A stretch of 64,000 nt of DNA from Arthrobacter_H rhombi (GCF_039526245.1 NZ_BAAAIV010000007.1:1-64000); one strand, 5' to 3'; counted from the first letter of the stretch, positions 1 through 8,692 are shown. Numbers and translations are program-made. The notes: generated from the letters alone by a model not told the origin.

Positions 1-366
1 GGTTTGGCGTGGTTCAGGCGGTTGTATACGGCTCCGGGGGTGGGGGAGTTGGTGGGGATGGATTCGCGGGCGAGGTTTTTCCCTGCGGGGTTGGCGCGGT
101 TCATCGCGGTGCGGGATCAGGTGTGTGGGACGCCGTGGTGTGATGCTCCGGTTCGTCACCATGACCATGTGGTGGGGTGGGCTGCCGGGGGTCCGACGAA
201 CGCGGAGAACGCGAAGGGCCGGTGTGCTGATTGTAATTATGTGAAGGAGGCTCCGGGGTGGGGCGCGGCCACGGTTCCGGGGGACCGGCATACGACGGTG
301 ACGAGGACTCCGACGGGTCATGTGTATCGGTCCCAGGCCCCTCCATTACCCGGCGACACCAGCTAG
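1..366 (+). CDS. HNH endonuclease-like protein (DUF222/13E12 type), 3' part only
   Basis: The reading frame is open from the first base of the window, so the start and most of the N-terminal region lie upstream. The visible 121 residues hold a zinc-type HNH nuclease fold: a CGTPWC cysteine pair, then HHDHVV with the catalytic-type histidines, then GGPTNAENAKGRCADCN with the second cysteine pair and the terminal Asn/His-type helix. This arrangement is typical of the C-terminal domain of actinobacterial DUF222 (13E12 repeat) proteins, which are multicopy and of uncertain role. The protein ends with a short Pro-rich tail. The next gene converges on it from the minus strand after about 30 bases. 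Confidence 0.75.
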   Translation, partial: GLAWFRRLYTAPGVGELVGMDSRARFFPAGLARFIAVRDQVCGTPWCDAPVRHHDHVVGWAAGGPTNAENAKGRCADCNYVKEAPGWGAATVPGDRHTTVTRTPTGHVYRSQAPPLPGDTS

Positions 367-398
367 AAGATAATGCGCGGGGCCGCAGCGTGGAACCT

Positions 399-1418
399 TC
401 AGACCAGGGGTTTGAGCTGGTGGGCCCCGGGCAAGGCAGACGTATCGCCCTGGCTCAGGGCTGTTGCCACCCAGAGGGAACGCTCCGCGTCCCGGGGCAG
501 TCCTTCCTCCGTAAAGGTCAAGACGTCCTCTACCGCACGGGTGACTGCCCACCCCAGGGCCAGATCGGCATCCACCCCGGCGCCGGCGCTCAGAAGGCTG
601 CATCGCATCCGTAGTGCCTCCGCCGCATTCCGTGCGGGGAGGTCGCCCAAACGGTTGTGGAGCATGGGAAGAACGGCGAACTCCCGGTCTCCGACGTACA
701 TCTGTGGGTCGATGGCCACGTACTCATCCATTGCCGGGCGTGCCAGCACGTTGAAGTAGTGCAAGTCGGCGTGAACCAGAAAATCGTCGTTCTCGCGGCG
801 ACCCACGGCTCCCCGGGTCTGGCAAACCTCCAAGGCTGCCTCGAGCAGCCTGCGGGGCAGGAGCCCGGGGTGCTCCGCCCACCGGGCGGGGAGCTCGTCA
901 TTCCAGCGTTCGGCTACGGCATCGGTTCGGTCGAACACCGAAACGTCCTCGGTGGATGCGGACGCCTCGGACAGCGGCCGACTCAGTTGTTGCATCACGC
1001 TGCCCCACTTCTCCGCGGCCGCCGACGGGGGCAAGCCGCCCAGGTCCCGAGTCGGGTCCAGGCGTTCCATGAGCAGAAACCCGGGCTCATCGCAGATCAG
1101 TACGACGGCGCCATTTCCGGACCATACGCGCAGGGCAGCAGCCTCCGTGGCCAGTTCGGGGCGGGGGATCTGGTACTTGAGGGCCAGGGGCTTCTCGTTG
1201 TCATCGACCACCGGGACCACGATGCCTGCGTGGCCGGCAAACCAAGACCTTCCAGCTTCCGGGACAGGGCGGAGATTCCAATGGGCGCACTGCGCGGCGA
1301 GCCGGGCATTGAGGTTCCGGAGCCAGGCCGCTCCACCCGGCGCACGCACAGCGTTGTGCCGCAGGGTGGCTGGAAGCTCATCCAGGTCCACGAGGGAAGT
1401 CGGATTGCCCGTGTGCAC
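399..1418 (-). CDS. APH(6)-type aminoglycoside (streptomycin) 6-phosphotransferase-like kinase
   Basis: A 339-residue protein of the aminoglycoside/hydroxyurea kinase family, which phosphorylates streptomycin-like compounds using ATP. The catalytic loop HADLHYFN (about residues 216-223) matches the Brenner motif HxDxxxxN, and AIDPQMYVGD (about 236-245) supplies the metal-binding Asp. The region before it (residues 60-120) looks like the ATP-binding N-lobe. The open frame extends further upstream, but I chose the GTG at 1418 because it overlaps the stop of the preceding gene as TAGTG, which suggests translational coupling. The next residues align with the usual N-terminus of the family. The natural substrate is unknown, and many chromosomal homologues give no clear resistance. 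Confidence 0.8.
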   Translation of the reverse strand: MHTGNPTSLVDLDELPATLRHNAVRAPGGAAWLRNLNARLAAQCAHWNLRPVPEAGRSWFAGHAGIVVPVVDDNEKPLALKYQIPRPELATEAAALRVWSGNGAVVLICDEPGFLLMERLDPTRDLGGLPPSAAAEKWGSVMQQLSRPLSEASASTEDVSVFDRTDAVAERWNDELPARWAEHPGLLPRRLLEAALEVCQTRGAVGRRENDDFLVHADLHYFNVLARPAMDEYVAIDPQMYVGDREFAVLPMLHNRLGDLPARNAAEALRMRCSLLSAGAGVDADLALGWAVTRAVEDVLTFTEEGLPRDAERSLWVATALSQGDTSALPGAHQLKPLV

Positions 1419-2686
1419 TACGAGCTTTTCGTGAGGTCTGGAATCGTCCGTGTCAGCGTGAAGGAGCGTTCGGCCGCCAACCACGTTTCGGTGATCAGCG
1501 CTGGGCGAAGCGCCGACGCAGCCTGGGAGGTGGCGTCGCGGAGGAGGCCCGCTAGCTGGGCTTCCGAGGCTGCAACCGAGGTGAGTGGCTCGGCATCGAA
1601 CCCACTCGGCAAGGCATAGGCCGCCGCGCGGACGGGGGAGCAATCCTCCGGGAGGAGGTCCTCCAAACGGTGCCCCAGCTCAGTCGTGGTGCTCGAGAGC
1701 TTCCAGCCATTGCTGGTCGATGACCCGGGGTGCTTCACGGCCGCCATCTGATAGCCATAGGCCTGCCGGAAGGCGGCATCGGCGGCGTTGTCGATGGAGG
1801 TGGCGGCCTGCTGCTCTTCGGAGGTCGCGGTCTCGGTGCCTGCAGCGCTGGAAACTGCAGCGTCCGGAGAGGCGGTGGGTGACGGTGAGCCATCCACGGT
1901 GCAGGAGCCAGCGGGCAGCGGGCTGGCCAGGGCTTCTTGCCACGCGTGGTCCGCATCCGGGAGATTGACTGCGGGCAAGACCTTTTTCTTGGCGTGGTCG
2001 GGCACCAGTGCGGCGAGCCGCTGGGCTTCCAGCCGCTGCTCGATGCCGGCCCCGAGAAGGGGCGCAGTCTCACCGATGCCTGAGGTGGACGCTGCGTCCA
2101 GCAGTGTATTTGCCGAGACCCCCAGATCCATCGCCAGCTTGGCGAGGGAGTCGGAACCCGAAGTCGATTTCACGGTGGGGCTGTCTGGCGAATTCGATTT
2201 ACCGGCCGGGGAGGAAGAGCTGCTGGCCTTGGCTGCCTCGTTTTCCTGCGCGACCTGCGCCGCCAAACCAGGTGTGAGAAGTTCCACATGACGGTTCAAT
2301 AGCTGAGCGGCGCGATCAAGTTCCTGGGCTGACTTGGCATCGACGGCCGGTGCCACCGCATCGGACGAGCCAGCTGACGGTGACGCAGATTCGTGCGCAC
2401 TCGAGGCGGATGCCGACCCGGCTCCGCCGGCCAGGTCCGAAGCGGTCCGAGCCAGATCCAGCATGTTGCGGGAGGCTGCCTCCTGCGCGCTGATTTGGGG
2501 TGCGCCACCGCGGAAATTCGGGCCCCACCCCTGGTTCGCTGTCGTTCCAATACCGACAACGATCGCCGCTACCAGCAGCAATCCGAGCGTGCGGAGGAGG
2601 AACTTCAGCCGAAAAAAGGAGCCGCGCCGGTGCGGGCGGCGGGGGGGTTGGGGGGAGCGGGAGCGCGTTTCCATCGAGTTGATCAT
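1418..2686 (-). CDS. Membrane-anchored protein with C-terminal DUF4439 (ferritin-like) domain
   Basis: About 422 residues if the ATG at 2686 is used; a second ATG in frame lies at 2674 and neither has a strong Shine-Dalgarno. A basic Arg/Pro-rich N-terminus precedes one membrane segment (about residues 28-48). A long Ser/Ala/Pro-rich extracytoplasmic linker follows (about 70-180). The last 150 residues, starting near SIDNAADAAFRQAYGYQ, resemble DUF4439, a predicted four-helix ferritin-like bundle found in actinobacterial exported proteins. Its function is unknown. The gene overlaps the downstream kinase gene by one base, so the two are probably made together. The family call rests on sequence character and no alignment was run. 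Confidence 0.65.
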   Translation of the reverse strand: MINSMETRSRSPQPPRRPHRRGSFFRLKFLLRTLGLLLVAAIVVGIGTTANQGWGPNFRGGAPQISAQEAASRNMLDLARTASDLAGGAGSASASSAHESASPSAGSSDAVAPAVDAKSAQELDRAAQLLNRHVELLTPGLAAQVAQENEAAKASSSSSPAGKSNSPDSPTVKSTSGSDSLAKLAMDLGVSANTLLDAASTSGIGETAPLLGAGIEQRLEAQRLAALVPDHAKKKVLPAVNLPDADHAWQEALASPLPAGSCTVDGSPSPTASPDAAVSSAAGTETATSEEQQAATSIDNAADAAFRQAYGYQMAAVKHPGSSTSNGWKLSSTTTELGHRLEDLLPEDCSPVRAAAYALPSGFDAEPLTSVAASEAQLAGLLRDATSQAASALRPALITETWLAAERSFTLTRTIPDLTKSS

Positions 2687-2819
2687 CCCACGAGGCGCCC
2701 CACCGCAGAGCGATCCCGCGCCCAGGTGTCTGAAGCACCCGCGGGCCTGACCGCGTTCTTCGTGTGCCTTTCGCGGCAGGTCCGGCGCGGAAGCGTCGGC
2801 GAGCCAGGAGAAATGTCGA

Positions 2820-2825
2820 TACTCT
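2820..2825 (+). promoter_or_regulatory. Putative -10 box (TACTCT) for the rimP-nusA-ylxR-infB operon
   Basis: TACTCT lies 35 bases before the rimP start, giving a predicted transcript start near 2832 and a leader of about 28 nt that contains the GGGAGG ribosome-binding site. No convincing -35 box is visible. Confidence 0.45.
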
Positions 2826-2859
2826 GGTACGCACAACATCGAATATGTGGGAGGAAGTC

Positions 2860-3426
2860 ATGTCCGAACAGCCGGCAAACACCCCGTCCGAAGGACAGCG
2901 GCTCAAGGAGTATCTGGAACCCACTGTTTCCGCTCATGGTCTCTTCCTTGAAGACGTCGAGGTCCGCTCGGGCGCCGACCATCGCACGGTCAACGTGATC
3001 ATCGATCTGGTTGAAGGTACTGGCAATGTCGATTTGGATACGGTGGCCGAAGTCTCACAGTCCGTCTCGGATGCCATGGACCATTCGCCCGTTGAGCCCG
3101 GAATTGCCTATGACCTTGAAGTCTCTTCGCCGGGCGTCGGGCGCCCACTGACTCTTCCCCGGCATTGGCTGCGGAATGTTGGCCGCCTCGTGAAGGTGAA
3201 CCTGATCGGTGAAGACAACATCACCGGACGTCTCACGGCAGCCGACGACCAGACAATAACGATCGTGCCCGACATCCCCGTCAAAAAGGGCATGAAGCCC
3301 AAACAGGGAGACCCTCGCACCTTGGGCTACGACACCATCCGCCGCGGTGTGGTCGAAGTTGAATTCACCCGTCCAGGGCCCCTGGACGACGACGCAGTAG
3401 AGATCGACGAGGCGCAGGAGGCCTGA
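2860..3426 (+). CDS. rimP: Ribosome maturation factor RimP
   Basis: A 188-residue RimP, the factor that assists late assembly of the 30S ribosomal subunit. The frame opens further upstream, but GGGAGG at 2849-2854 sits correctly only for the ATG at 2860. The N-terminal alpha/beta domain contains the family segment ISYDLEVSSPG-like (here IAYDLEVSSPGVGRPL, about residues 88-103), followed by the C-terminal SH3-like barrel (about 105-170) and an acidic tail. The stop is separated from the nusA start by one base, the conserved order in bacteria, so the two are co-transcribed and probably coupled in translation. Confidence 0.93.
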   Translation: MSEQPANTPSEGQRLKEYLEPTVSAHGLFLEDVEVRSGADHRTVNVIIDLVEGTGNVDLDTVAEVSQSVSDAMDHSPVEPGIAYDLEVSSPGVGRPLTLPRHWLRNVGRLVKVNLIGEDNITGRLTAADDQTITIVPDIPVKKGMKPKQGDPRTLGYDTIRRGVVEVEFTRPGPLDDDAVEIDEAQEA

Positions 3427-3427
3427 C

Positions 3428-4426
3428 ATGGATATCGATATGAGCGCACTGCGACTCCTCGAATCGGAGCGCGAAATCCCGCTCCACCTGATCATCCCGA
3501 CCATCGAGCAGGCTCTGGTGATGGCGTATCACAAGTCCCCCGGGGCCATCGAGCAGGCACGGGCGGAGCTGGACCAGAAGTCCGGACGCGTGACCATCTG
3601 GGCTACTGAACTCGATGACGACGGAGCAGCCGTCGGCGAGTTCGACGACACCCCCGAGGGGTTTGGCCGGATTGCCGCAAGCACGGCTCGCCAGATCATC
3701 CTCCAGCGCCTGCGCGACGTGGAAGATGACAACATCCTGGGCCAGTTCAAGGGCAAGGAGGGGGAGCTGATCTCCGGGCAGATCCAGCAGGGCAACAACC
3801 CGATCATGATCCAGGTCAATCTGGGAACGATCGAAGCCCTGTTGCCGCCCCCAGAGCAGGTTCCGGGCGAGAAGTACATCCACGGTGCGCGGATCCGCGC
3901 CTACGTCACCGATGTGCGTAGAGGCCCCAAGGGTCCCTCGATCACCCTCTCGCGTTCGCACCCGAACCTGGTCCGTCGGCTCTTCGAGCTGGAGGTCCCC
4001 GAGATTGCCGACGGGACCGTCGAGATCGTGTCGCTGGCCCGTGAGGCAGGGCACCGGACGAAAATTGCTGTCCGGGCCACGAGGGCCGGAGTCAACGCGA
4101 AAGGCGCGTGCATCGGTGAGATGGGATCACGCGTCCGCGCCGTGATGAACGAATTGCACGACGAGAAGATCGACATTGTCGACTACAACGAGGACCCGGC
4201 GCGTTTCATCGCCAGCGCCTTGTCCCCGTCGAAGGTCAAATCGGTCACCATCGTGGACGAAGCCATCCGCCAGGCGCACGTCGTCGTTCCCGACTACCAG
4301 TTGTCCCTGGCTATCGGCAAGGAAGGGCAGAACGCCCGCTTGGCTGCCAAGCTCACCGGGTGGCGCATCGACATTTCCTCGGATGCCAACCCCCAGGGGC
4401 GCGTTGAGGCAGTCCGTCCCGAGTAG
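3428..4426 (+). CDS. nusA: Transcription termination/antitermination factor NusA
   Basis: A 332-residue NusA, which binds RNA polymerase and nascent RNA to control pausing, termination and rRNA antitermination. It has the RNA polymerase-binding N-terminal domain (about residues 1-105), an S1 domain (about 110-180), and two KH domains (about 200-335) including IGEMGSRV and the second KH signature IGKEGQNARLAAKLTGW. The length matches actinobacterial NusA, which lacks the C-terminal acidic repeats of the E. coli protein. It starts one base after rimP and is followed by ylxR, the canonical order. Confidence 0.95.
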   Translation: MDIDMSALRLLESEREIPLHLIIPTIEQALVMAYHKSPGAIEQARAELDQKSGRVTIWATELDDDGAAVGEFDDTPEGFGRIAASTARQIILQRLRDVEDDNILGQFKGKEGELISGQIQQGNNPIMIQVNLGTIEALLPPPEQVPGEKYIHGARIRAYVTDVRRGPKGPSITLSRSHPNLVRRLFELEVPEIADGTVEIVSLAREAGHRTKIAVRATRAGVNAKGACIGEMGSRVRAVMNELHDEKIDIVDYNEDPARFIASALSPSKVKSVTIVDEAIRQAHVVVPDYQLSLAIGKEGQNARLAAKLTGWRIDISSDANPQGRVEAVRPE

Positions 4427-4465
4427 GAGCACACGGCCGTGCCCCATGGCCGGTGTGAAAAGCGG

Positions 4466-4471
4466 TAGACT
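4466..4471 (+). promoter_or_regulatory. Putative -10 box (TAGACT) before ylxR
   Basis: TAGACT about 55 bases before the ylxR start would give a secondary transcript start near 4478, allowing ylxR-infB to be expressed apart from nusA. This rests on the hexamer alone. Confidence 0.35.
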
Positions 4472-4525
4472 TGTCTGTGGTCCGGTCAGGTCCGGCCATC
4501 CCCAACCCAGGAGTTGACCTCCCAC

Positions 4526-4849
4526 GTGAGCTCGCAGCAACAGCCGCAGCGCACATGTATCGGGTGTAGGGAAACGACGGACCAGGACCAGTTGATGCGT
4601 TGGGTGGTCGAAGGAAGTGGCCTTTTGGTCGTTCCAGATCCCGCCCGTCGCAAGTCCGGTAGGGGTGCTTGGTTGCACCCCACACCGGCATGTGCAGCCC
4701 GTGCCGTGAAACGGCGGGCGTTTTCCCGGGCCTTCAGGGCCAAGGTGAACGACTCGCAGGTGGAATCGGCATGTGCAGCACTGGGTGCGCCCCTGCCAGG
4801 GGGCGGCGCCGAATTAACCGTCAAACGTGAAAGCGGGTCAGAAATCTGA
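4526..4849 (+). CDS. ylxR: YlxR family (DUF448) RNA-binding protein
   Basis: A small basic protein (107 residues) of the YlxR/DUF448 family, encoded between nusA and infB in many bacteria. The homologues are RNA-binding or nucleoid-associated, and a regulatory role has been reported in Firmicutes. The family marks are RTCIGCRE near the N-terminus, LMRW, the GRGAWLHP loop and the basic segment AVKRRAFSRAFR. The GTG at 4526 is preferred; a TTG at 4514 directly follows AGGAG and is in frame, so the start could be 12 bases earlier. No specific partner can be deduced here. Confidence 0.85.
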   Translation: MSSQQQPQRTCIGCRETTDQDQLMRWVVEGSGLLVVPDPARRKSGRGAWLHPTPACAARAVKRRAFSRAFRAKVNDSQVESACAALGAPLPGGGAELTVKRESGSEI

Positions 4850-5010
4850 TGGAAACCCGATGAGTGTCAAGCGATGAGCGCCTAGCTATGACTAATCAGT
4901 TATGCGCAACGATCGGCATGCCGCCTCGCGGTGGCTGCCGACCAAGCCCAAAAAAGACGGTTCGCACCCGGTAAGAAGTGAGTGCAGGGGCGGACCGAGA
5001 CAGGAGAAAT

Positions 5011-7833
5011 GTGGCCAAGGTCCGCGTACATGAGCTCGCCAAAGAGCTCGGCATCACTTCGAAGGATGCAGTGGCAAAACTGCAGGAAATGGGCGAGTTC
5101 GTCCGTTCCGCCTCTTCGACCATTGAAGCGCCCGTAGTCAAGAAACTACGGGGCGCCTTCCCCCAGCAGCCCGCCGCCAAGGCGCCGGCAGCTGCCAAGC
5201 CCAGCACCACGCCGGCAACCCCAGCAGCCGCACCCGCTGCTCCGGCTTCCAACGCGCCGCGCCCCGGAGCCCGTCCGGCTCCGAAGCCTGCTGCAGCAGC
5301 ACCGTCAGAACCAGCTCCGGCCGCAGAAGCGCCGGCAGCTCCGGTTGCCGACAAGCCCGCTGCTGAAAAGCCTGCAGCTGAAAAGCCTGCAGCAACGGAG
5401 CCCGCTGCCGAGAAGTCGGCCGCGCCGCGTCCGACGTCAGCCAAGCCGGGCGCCCCGCGTCCCGGGAACAACCCGTTCGCACCCCAGCAGGGGATGCGCG
5501 GCAAGGACTCCGGTCCCGGAGGCCCACGTCCCGGCGCCCGCCAGGGCAACCGTCCCGGCGGACCCCGCCCGGGAAACAACCCGTTTGCACCCCAGCAGGG
5601 CATGCGCTCCGGCGCACCGGCAGGCCAGGGCGGACCGCGTCCGCCTGCAGGCGCCGCTGGTCCCCGTCCCGGTGCCCCGCGTCCGGCAGGCGCAGCGCGC
5701 CCCGGCGCCGGTGCACCCGGCGCACGTCCGGGTGGGCCCCGCCCCACCCCGGGCATGATGCCCAACCGCACCGAGCGTCCGGCACCAGCCGGCGCAGGTC
5801 GTCCCGGCGCGCCGGGACGCGGTGGCGCACCCGCACGTCCCGGAGGAGCCCCCGGTGGCGGTTTCGGCGGCAAGGGTGGCGGCCGCGGACGCGGTGGCAC
5901 CCAGGGTGCCTTCGGCAAGGGCGGCGCCGGTCGCGGCAAGCAGCGCAAGTCGAAGCGTGCCAAGCGCCAGGAACTGGAGCAGATGAGCGCACCGTCGCTG
6001 GGCGGCGTGAGCGTGCCCCGCGGCAATGGTGAGACCATCATCCGTCTGCGCCGTGGTGCTTCCATCACCGACTTCGCCGACAAGATCGAGGCGAACCCGG
6101 CAGCACTGGTGACCGTTCTCTTCCACCTCGGCGAGATGGCCACGGCCACCCAGTCGTTGGATGAGGGCACCTTTGACGTCCTCGGTGCCGAGCTGGGCTA
6201 CAAGGTCCAGGTCGTTTCCCCGGAGGACGAGGAGCGCGAGCTGCTGGAGTCCTTTGCCATCGACCTCGACCACGAGCTCGAGGAAGAGGGCGACGAGGAC
6301 CTGAGCCCCCGCCCGCCAGTGGTCACCGTCATGGGTCACGTCGACCACGGCAAGACCCGCCTGCTGGACGCGGTCCGCAAGACCAACGTCATCGAAGGCG
6401 AAGCTGGTGGCATCACCCAGCACATCGGTGCCTACCAGATCAACCACGTACATGAGGGCACCGAGCGCGCCATCACGTTCATCGATACTCCGGGCCACGA
6501 GGCGTTCACCGCCATGCGTGCCCGTGGTGCGAAGGTCACCGACATCGCCGTGTTGGTCGTCGCAGCGGATGACGGCGTCATGCCGCAGACCGTTGAGGCG
6601 CTCAACCACGCTCAGGCGGCCAACGTGCCGATCGTGGTCGCGGTGAACAAGATCGACAAGGAGTCCGCCAACCCGGACAAGGTCAAGGGCCAGCTCGCTG
6701 AGTACGGCCTGGTGCCCGAGGAATATGGTGGCGACACCATGTTCGTCCCGGTCTCTGCGCTGCAGAACATGGGCATCGACGAGCTGCTCGAGGCGGTCTT
6801 GCTGACCGCCGACGCTGCCCTGGACATGCGCGCCAACCCGAACAAGGATGCGCGCGGCATCGCGATCGAAGCCAACCTGGACAAGGGCCGCGGCGCCGTT
6901 GCCACCGTGTTGGTGCAGTCCGGCACGCTGAACGTCGGCGACACCATCGTCGCCGGCCAGGCGCACGGACGTGTCCGTGCGATGTTCAACGAGAACGGCG
7001 ACAACCTGGAAACGGCGGGCCCGTCCCGTCCGGTCCAGGTGCTGGGCCTGTCCACCGTCCCGCGGGCCGGCGACACGTTCCTGGTCACCTCGGACGAGCG
7101 CACCGCCCGCCAGATCGCCGAAAAGCGTGAAGCAGCGGACCGCAACGCCCAGTTGGCCAAGCGTCGCAAGCGCATCACCCTGGAAGACTTCGACCAGGCC
7201 GTCGCCGATGGCAAGATCGACACCCTCAACCTCATCCTCAAGGGTGACGTCTCCGGTGCCGTGGAAGCCCTCGAGGACTCGCTGCTCAAGATCGACGTGG
7301 GCGAAGGCGTGCAGCTGCGTGTCATCCACCGCGGTGTCGGTGCCATCACGCAGAACGACGTCAACCTCGCGACCGTCGACAACGCCATCATCATCGGCTT
7401 CAACGTGAAGCCGGCGGAACGCGTTGCGGACCTGGCCGACAAGGAGGGCGTTGACATGCGCTTCTACTCGGTCATCTACGCGGCGATCGACGACATCGAA
7501 CTGGCGCTGAAGGGCATGCTGAAGCCGGAATACGAGGAGGCCCAGCTAGGCACCGCGGAGGTCCGCGAGGTCTTCCGTTCCTCGAAGTTCGGCAACATCG
7601 CCGGCTCGATCGTCCGCTCCGGCACGATCCGACGCAACTCCAAGGCGCGCGTCACCCGTGACGGCAAGGTCATCGGCGAGAACCTCACCGTGGACTCGCT
7701 GAAGCGCTTCAAGGACGACGCCACCGAGGTCCGCACGGACTTCGAATGTGGTATCGGCCTGGGCTCCTTCAATGACGTCAAGGAAGGCGACACCATCGAG
7801 ACCTACGAGATGCGTGAGAAGCCCCGCGCCTAG
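5011..7833 (+). CDS. infB: Translation initiation factor IF-2
   Basis: A 940-residue GTPase that places initiator tRNA on the 30S subunit. The GTG at 5011 follows AGGAG and begins the classical VAKVRVHELAKELG sequence; an in-frame GTG 33 bases upstream is less likely. Order: IF-2 N-terminal domain (1-55); a very long Ala/Pro then Gly/Arg/Pro linker (about 56-325); a second N-terminal module; the G domain with GHVDHGKT (442-449), DTPGHE and NKID; then domains II-IV. The linker contains two copies of PGNNPFAPQQGMR about 36 residues apart. The gene closes the nusA operon and is followed by a strong hairpin terminator. Confidence 0.96.
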   Translation: MAKVRVHELAKELGITSKDAVAKLQEMGEFVRSASSTIEAPVVKKLRGAFPQQPAAKAPAAAKPSTTPATPAAAPAAPASNAPRPGARPAPKPAAAAPSEPAPAAEAPAAPVADKPAAEKPAAEKPAATEPAAEKSAAPRPTSAKPGAPRPGNNPFAPQQGMRGKDSGPGGPRPGARQGNRPGGPRPGNNPFAPQQGMRSGAPAGQGGPRPPAGAAGPRPGAPRPAGAARPGAGAPGARPGGPRPTPGMMPNRTERPAPAGAGRPGAPGRGGAPARPGGAPGGGFGGKGGGRGRGGTQGAFGKGGAGRGKQRKSKRAKRQELEQMSAPSLGGVSVPRGNGETIIRLRRGASITDFADKIEANPAALVTVLFHLGEMATATQSLDEGTFDVLGAELGYKVQVVSPEDEERELLESFAIDLDHELEEEGDEDLSPRPPVVTVMGHVDHGKTRLLDAVRKTNVIEGEAGGITQHIGAYQINHVHEGTERAITFIDTPGHEAFTAMRARGAKVTDIAVLVVAADDGVMPQTVEALNHAQAANVPIVVAVNKIDKESANPDKVKGQLAEYGLVPEEYGGDTMFVPVSALQNMGIDELLEAVLLTADAALDMRANPNKDARGIAIEANLDKGRGAVATVLVQSGTLNVGDTIVAGQAHGRVRAMFNENGDNLETAGPSRPVQVLGLSTVPRAGDTFLVTSDERTARQIAEKREAADRNAQLAKRRKRITLEDFDQAVADGKIDTLNLILKGDVSGAVEALEDSLLKIDVGEGVQLRVIHRGVGAITQNDVNLATVDNAIIIGFNVKPAERVADLADKEGVDMRFYSVIYAAIDDIELALKGMLKPEYEEAQLGTAEVREVFRSSKFGNIAGSIVRSGTIRRNSKARVTRDGKVIGENLTVDSLKRFKDDATEVRTDFECGIGLGSFNDVKEGDTIETYEMREKPRA
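5464..5607 (+). repeat. Two near-identical 36-nt copies inside the infB linker
   Basis: Copies at 5464-5499 and 5572-5607 encode the same peptide, GNNPFAPQQGMR. They differ at a few third positions and are spaced exactly 108 nt (36 codons) apart, as expected for an in-frame duplication in a flexible linker. Confidence 0.8.
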
Positions 7834-7851
7834 GCGCTCAAGGAGTACGAC

Positions 7852-7884
7852 GCCGGACGCTCGCCTTTCGGGCGGGCGTCCGGC
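7852..7884 (+). terminator. Hairpin terminator after infB
   Basis: Arms GCCGGACGCTCGCC and GGCGGGCGTCCGGC form a 14-bp stem with one G-T wobble and a short loop (TTTCG-type). The hairpin starts 18 bases after the infB stop and is followed by a pyrimidine-rich stretch. Confidence 0.8.
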
Positions 7885-7894
7885 CTCGTCGTCC

Positions 7895-7900
7895 TACTCT
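7895..7900 (+). promoter_or_regulatory. Putative -10 box (TACTCT) for rbfA
   Basis: TACTCT just downstream of the infB terminator predicts a start near 7907 and a leader of about 34 nt containing the GGAGG of rbfA. This fits rbfA beginning a new transcription unit. Confidence 0.45.
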
Positions 7901-7940
7901 TAAGACACCCAACAGCACAAGGAATCCCCAGGAGGGCATC

Positions 7941-8378
7941 ATGGCCGATCCCGCACGCGCGGCACGGCTCGCGCAACGCATCAAGGTCCTGGTCGCGCAG
8001 TCGCTCGGCAAGGTCGTGAAGGATCCCCGCGTCGAAGGCGTGACGATCACCGACTCGCGGGTCACCAACGACCTGCAAAACGCGACCGTCTACTACACGG
8101 TCCTCGGCGACGACGAGGCCAAGGCCGACGCGGCCGCCGGCCTGGCGAAGGCGAAGGGGATCCTGCGCAAGGAGGTCGGACGCAACCTGACCGTCCGGCT
8201 GACCCCGACCCTGGAATTCGTCGCGGACGAGATCCCGGTCAATGCCTCCAACCTGGAGGAACTGCTGCGCGATGCCAAGGCACGCGACGCAGAGGTGGCG
8301 GCCCTGGCCGCCGGCGCGCAGCATGCCGGCGACCCCGATCCGTACAAACACCCGGACGAGGACGTCGACGAGGACTAG
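7941..8378 (+). CDS. rbfA: Ribosome-binding factor A
   Basis: A 145-residue RbfA, a KH-type factor needed for late 30S maturation and 16S rRNA 5' end processing. The start is fixed by GGAGG at 7931-7935. The sequence opens with MADPARAARLAQRIK and carries DPRV, VTITDSRV and the TPTLEFVADE segment near residue 95, all typical of the family. A short acidic tail (DPDEDVDED-like) follows the fold. It lies between infB and truB, its usual place. Confidence 0.94.
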   Translation: MADPARAARLAQRIKVLVAQSLGKVVKDPRVEGVTITDSRVTNDLQNATVYYTVLGDDEAKADAAAGLAKAKGILRKEVGRNLTVRLTPTLEFVADEIPVNASNLEELLRDAKARDAEVAALAAGAQHAGDPDPYKHPDEDVDED

Positions 8379-8420
8379 CCACGCTTTTCCGTCCGCCACG
8401 GCTTCCTGCCGCGGTGGACC

Positions 8421-8520
8421 GACACCGGGCGGTGTCGGCGCCAACCACCCTTGATCGGGTGGCCGGCACCGACACCGGGCGGTGTCGGCGCCAACCACCC
8501 TTGATCGGGTGGCCGGCACC
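8421..8520. repeat. Exact 50-bp tandem repeat, two copies, two hairpins per unit
   Basis: Bases 8421-8470 and 8471-8520 are identical. Each unit forms two stem-loops: CCGACACC with GGTGTCGG around the loop GGGC (8419-8438 and 8469-8488), and CCACCC with GGGTGG around TTGATC (8445-8462 and 8495-8512). A degenerate start of a third unit follows at 8521. It lies 43 bases after the rbfA stop, so it may act as a composite terminator or RNA stabiliser for rbfA. There is no U tract. Confidence 0.9.
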
Positions 8521-8692
8521 GGCACCGCCCGTTCTTGTTTGCGCTGGGATGTCAGCGGATCCGCCTCTTCACCCGTTTCATCGTGTCCATCACAGGAAGT
8601 ATTCGTGCCCCACAGGCCCTCGACGCCGTCGACGGTGCACGACGTGCAGCGCCGGCGAAGGGGATCGGAGCCGAGGACCCCGTGTACGCACC

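Noticed and set aside
1..2686. A mobile or recently transferred segment at the left end
   Set aside because: The HNH/DUF222 gene is of a type common in mobile contexts, but no inverted repeats, transposase or target duplications are visible and the neighbouring genes have the same GC-rich codon use.
4850..5010. A small gene between ylxR and infB
   Set aside because: Open frames here are short, without ribosome-binding sites or family resemblance. The minus-strand frame across it is a shadow of infB.
5437..7329. A 630-codon open frame on the minus strand opposite infB
   Set aside because: It is the complement of the Gly/Pro linker and G domain of IF-2, with the typical composition of a shadow frame.
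8421..8520. The 50-bp tandem repeat as a CRISPR array
   Set aside because: There are only two units, they abut without unique spacers, and no cas gene is in the window.
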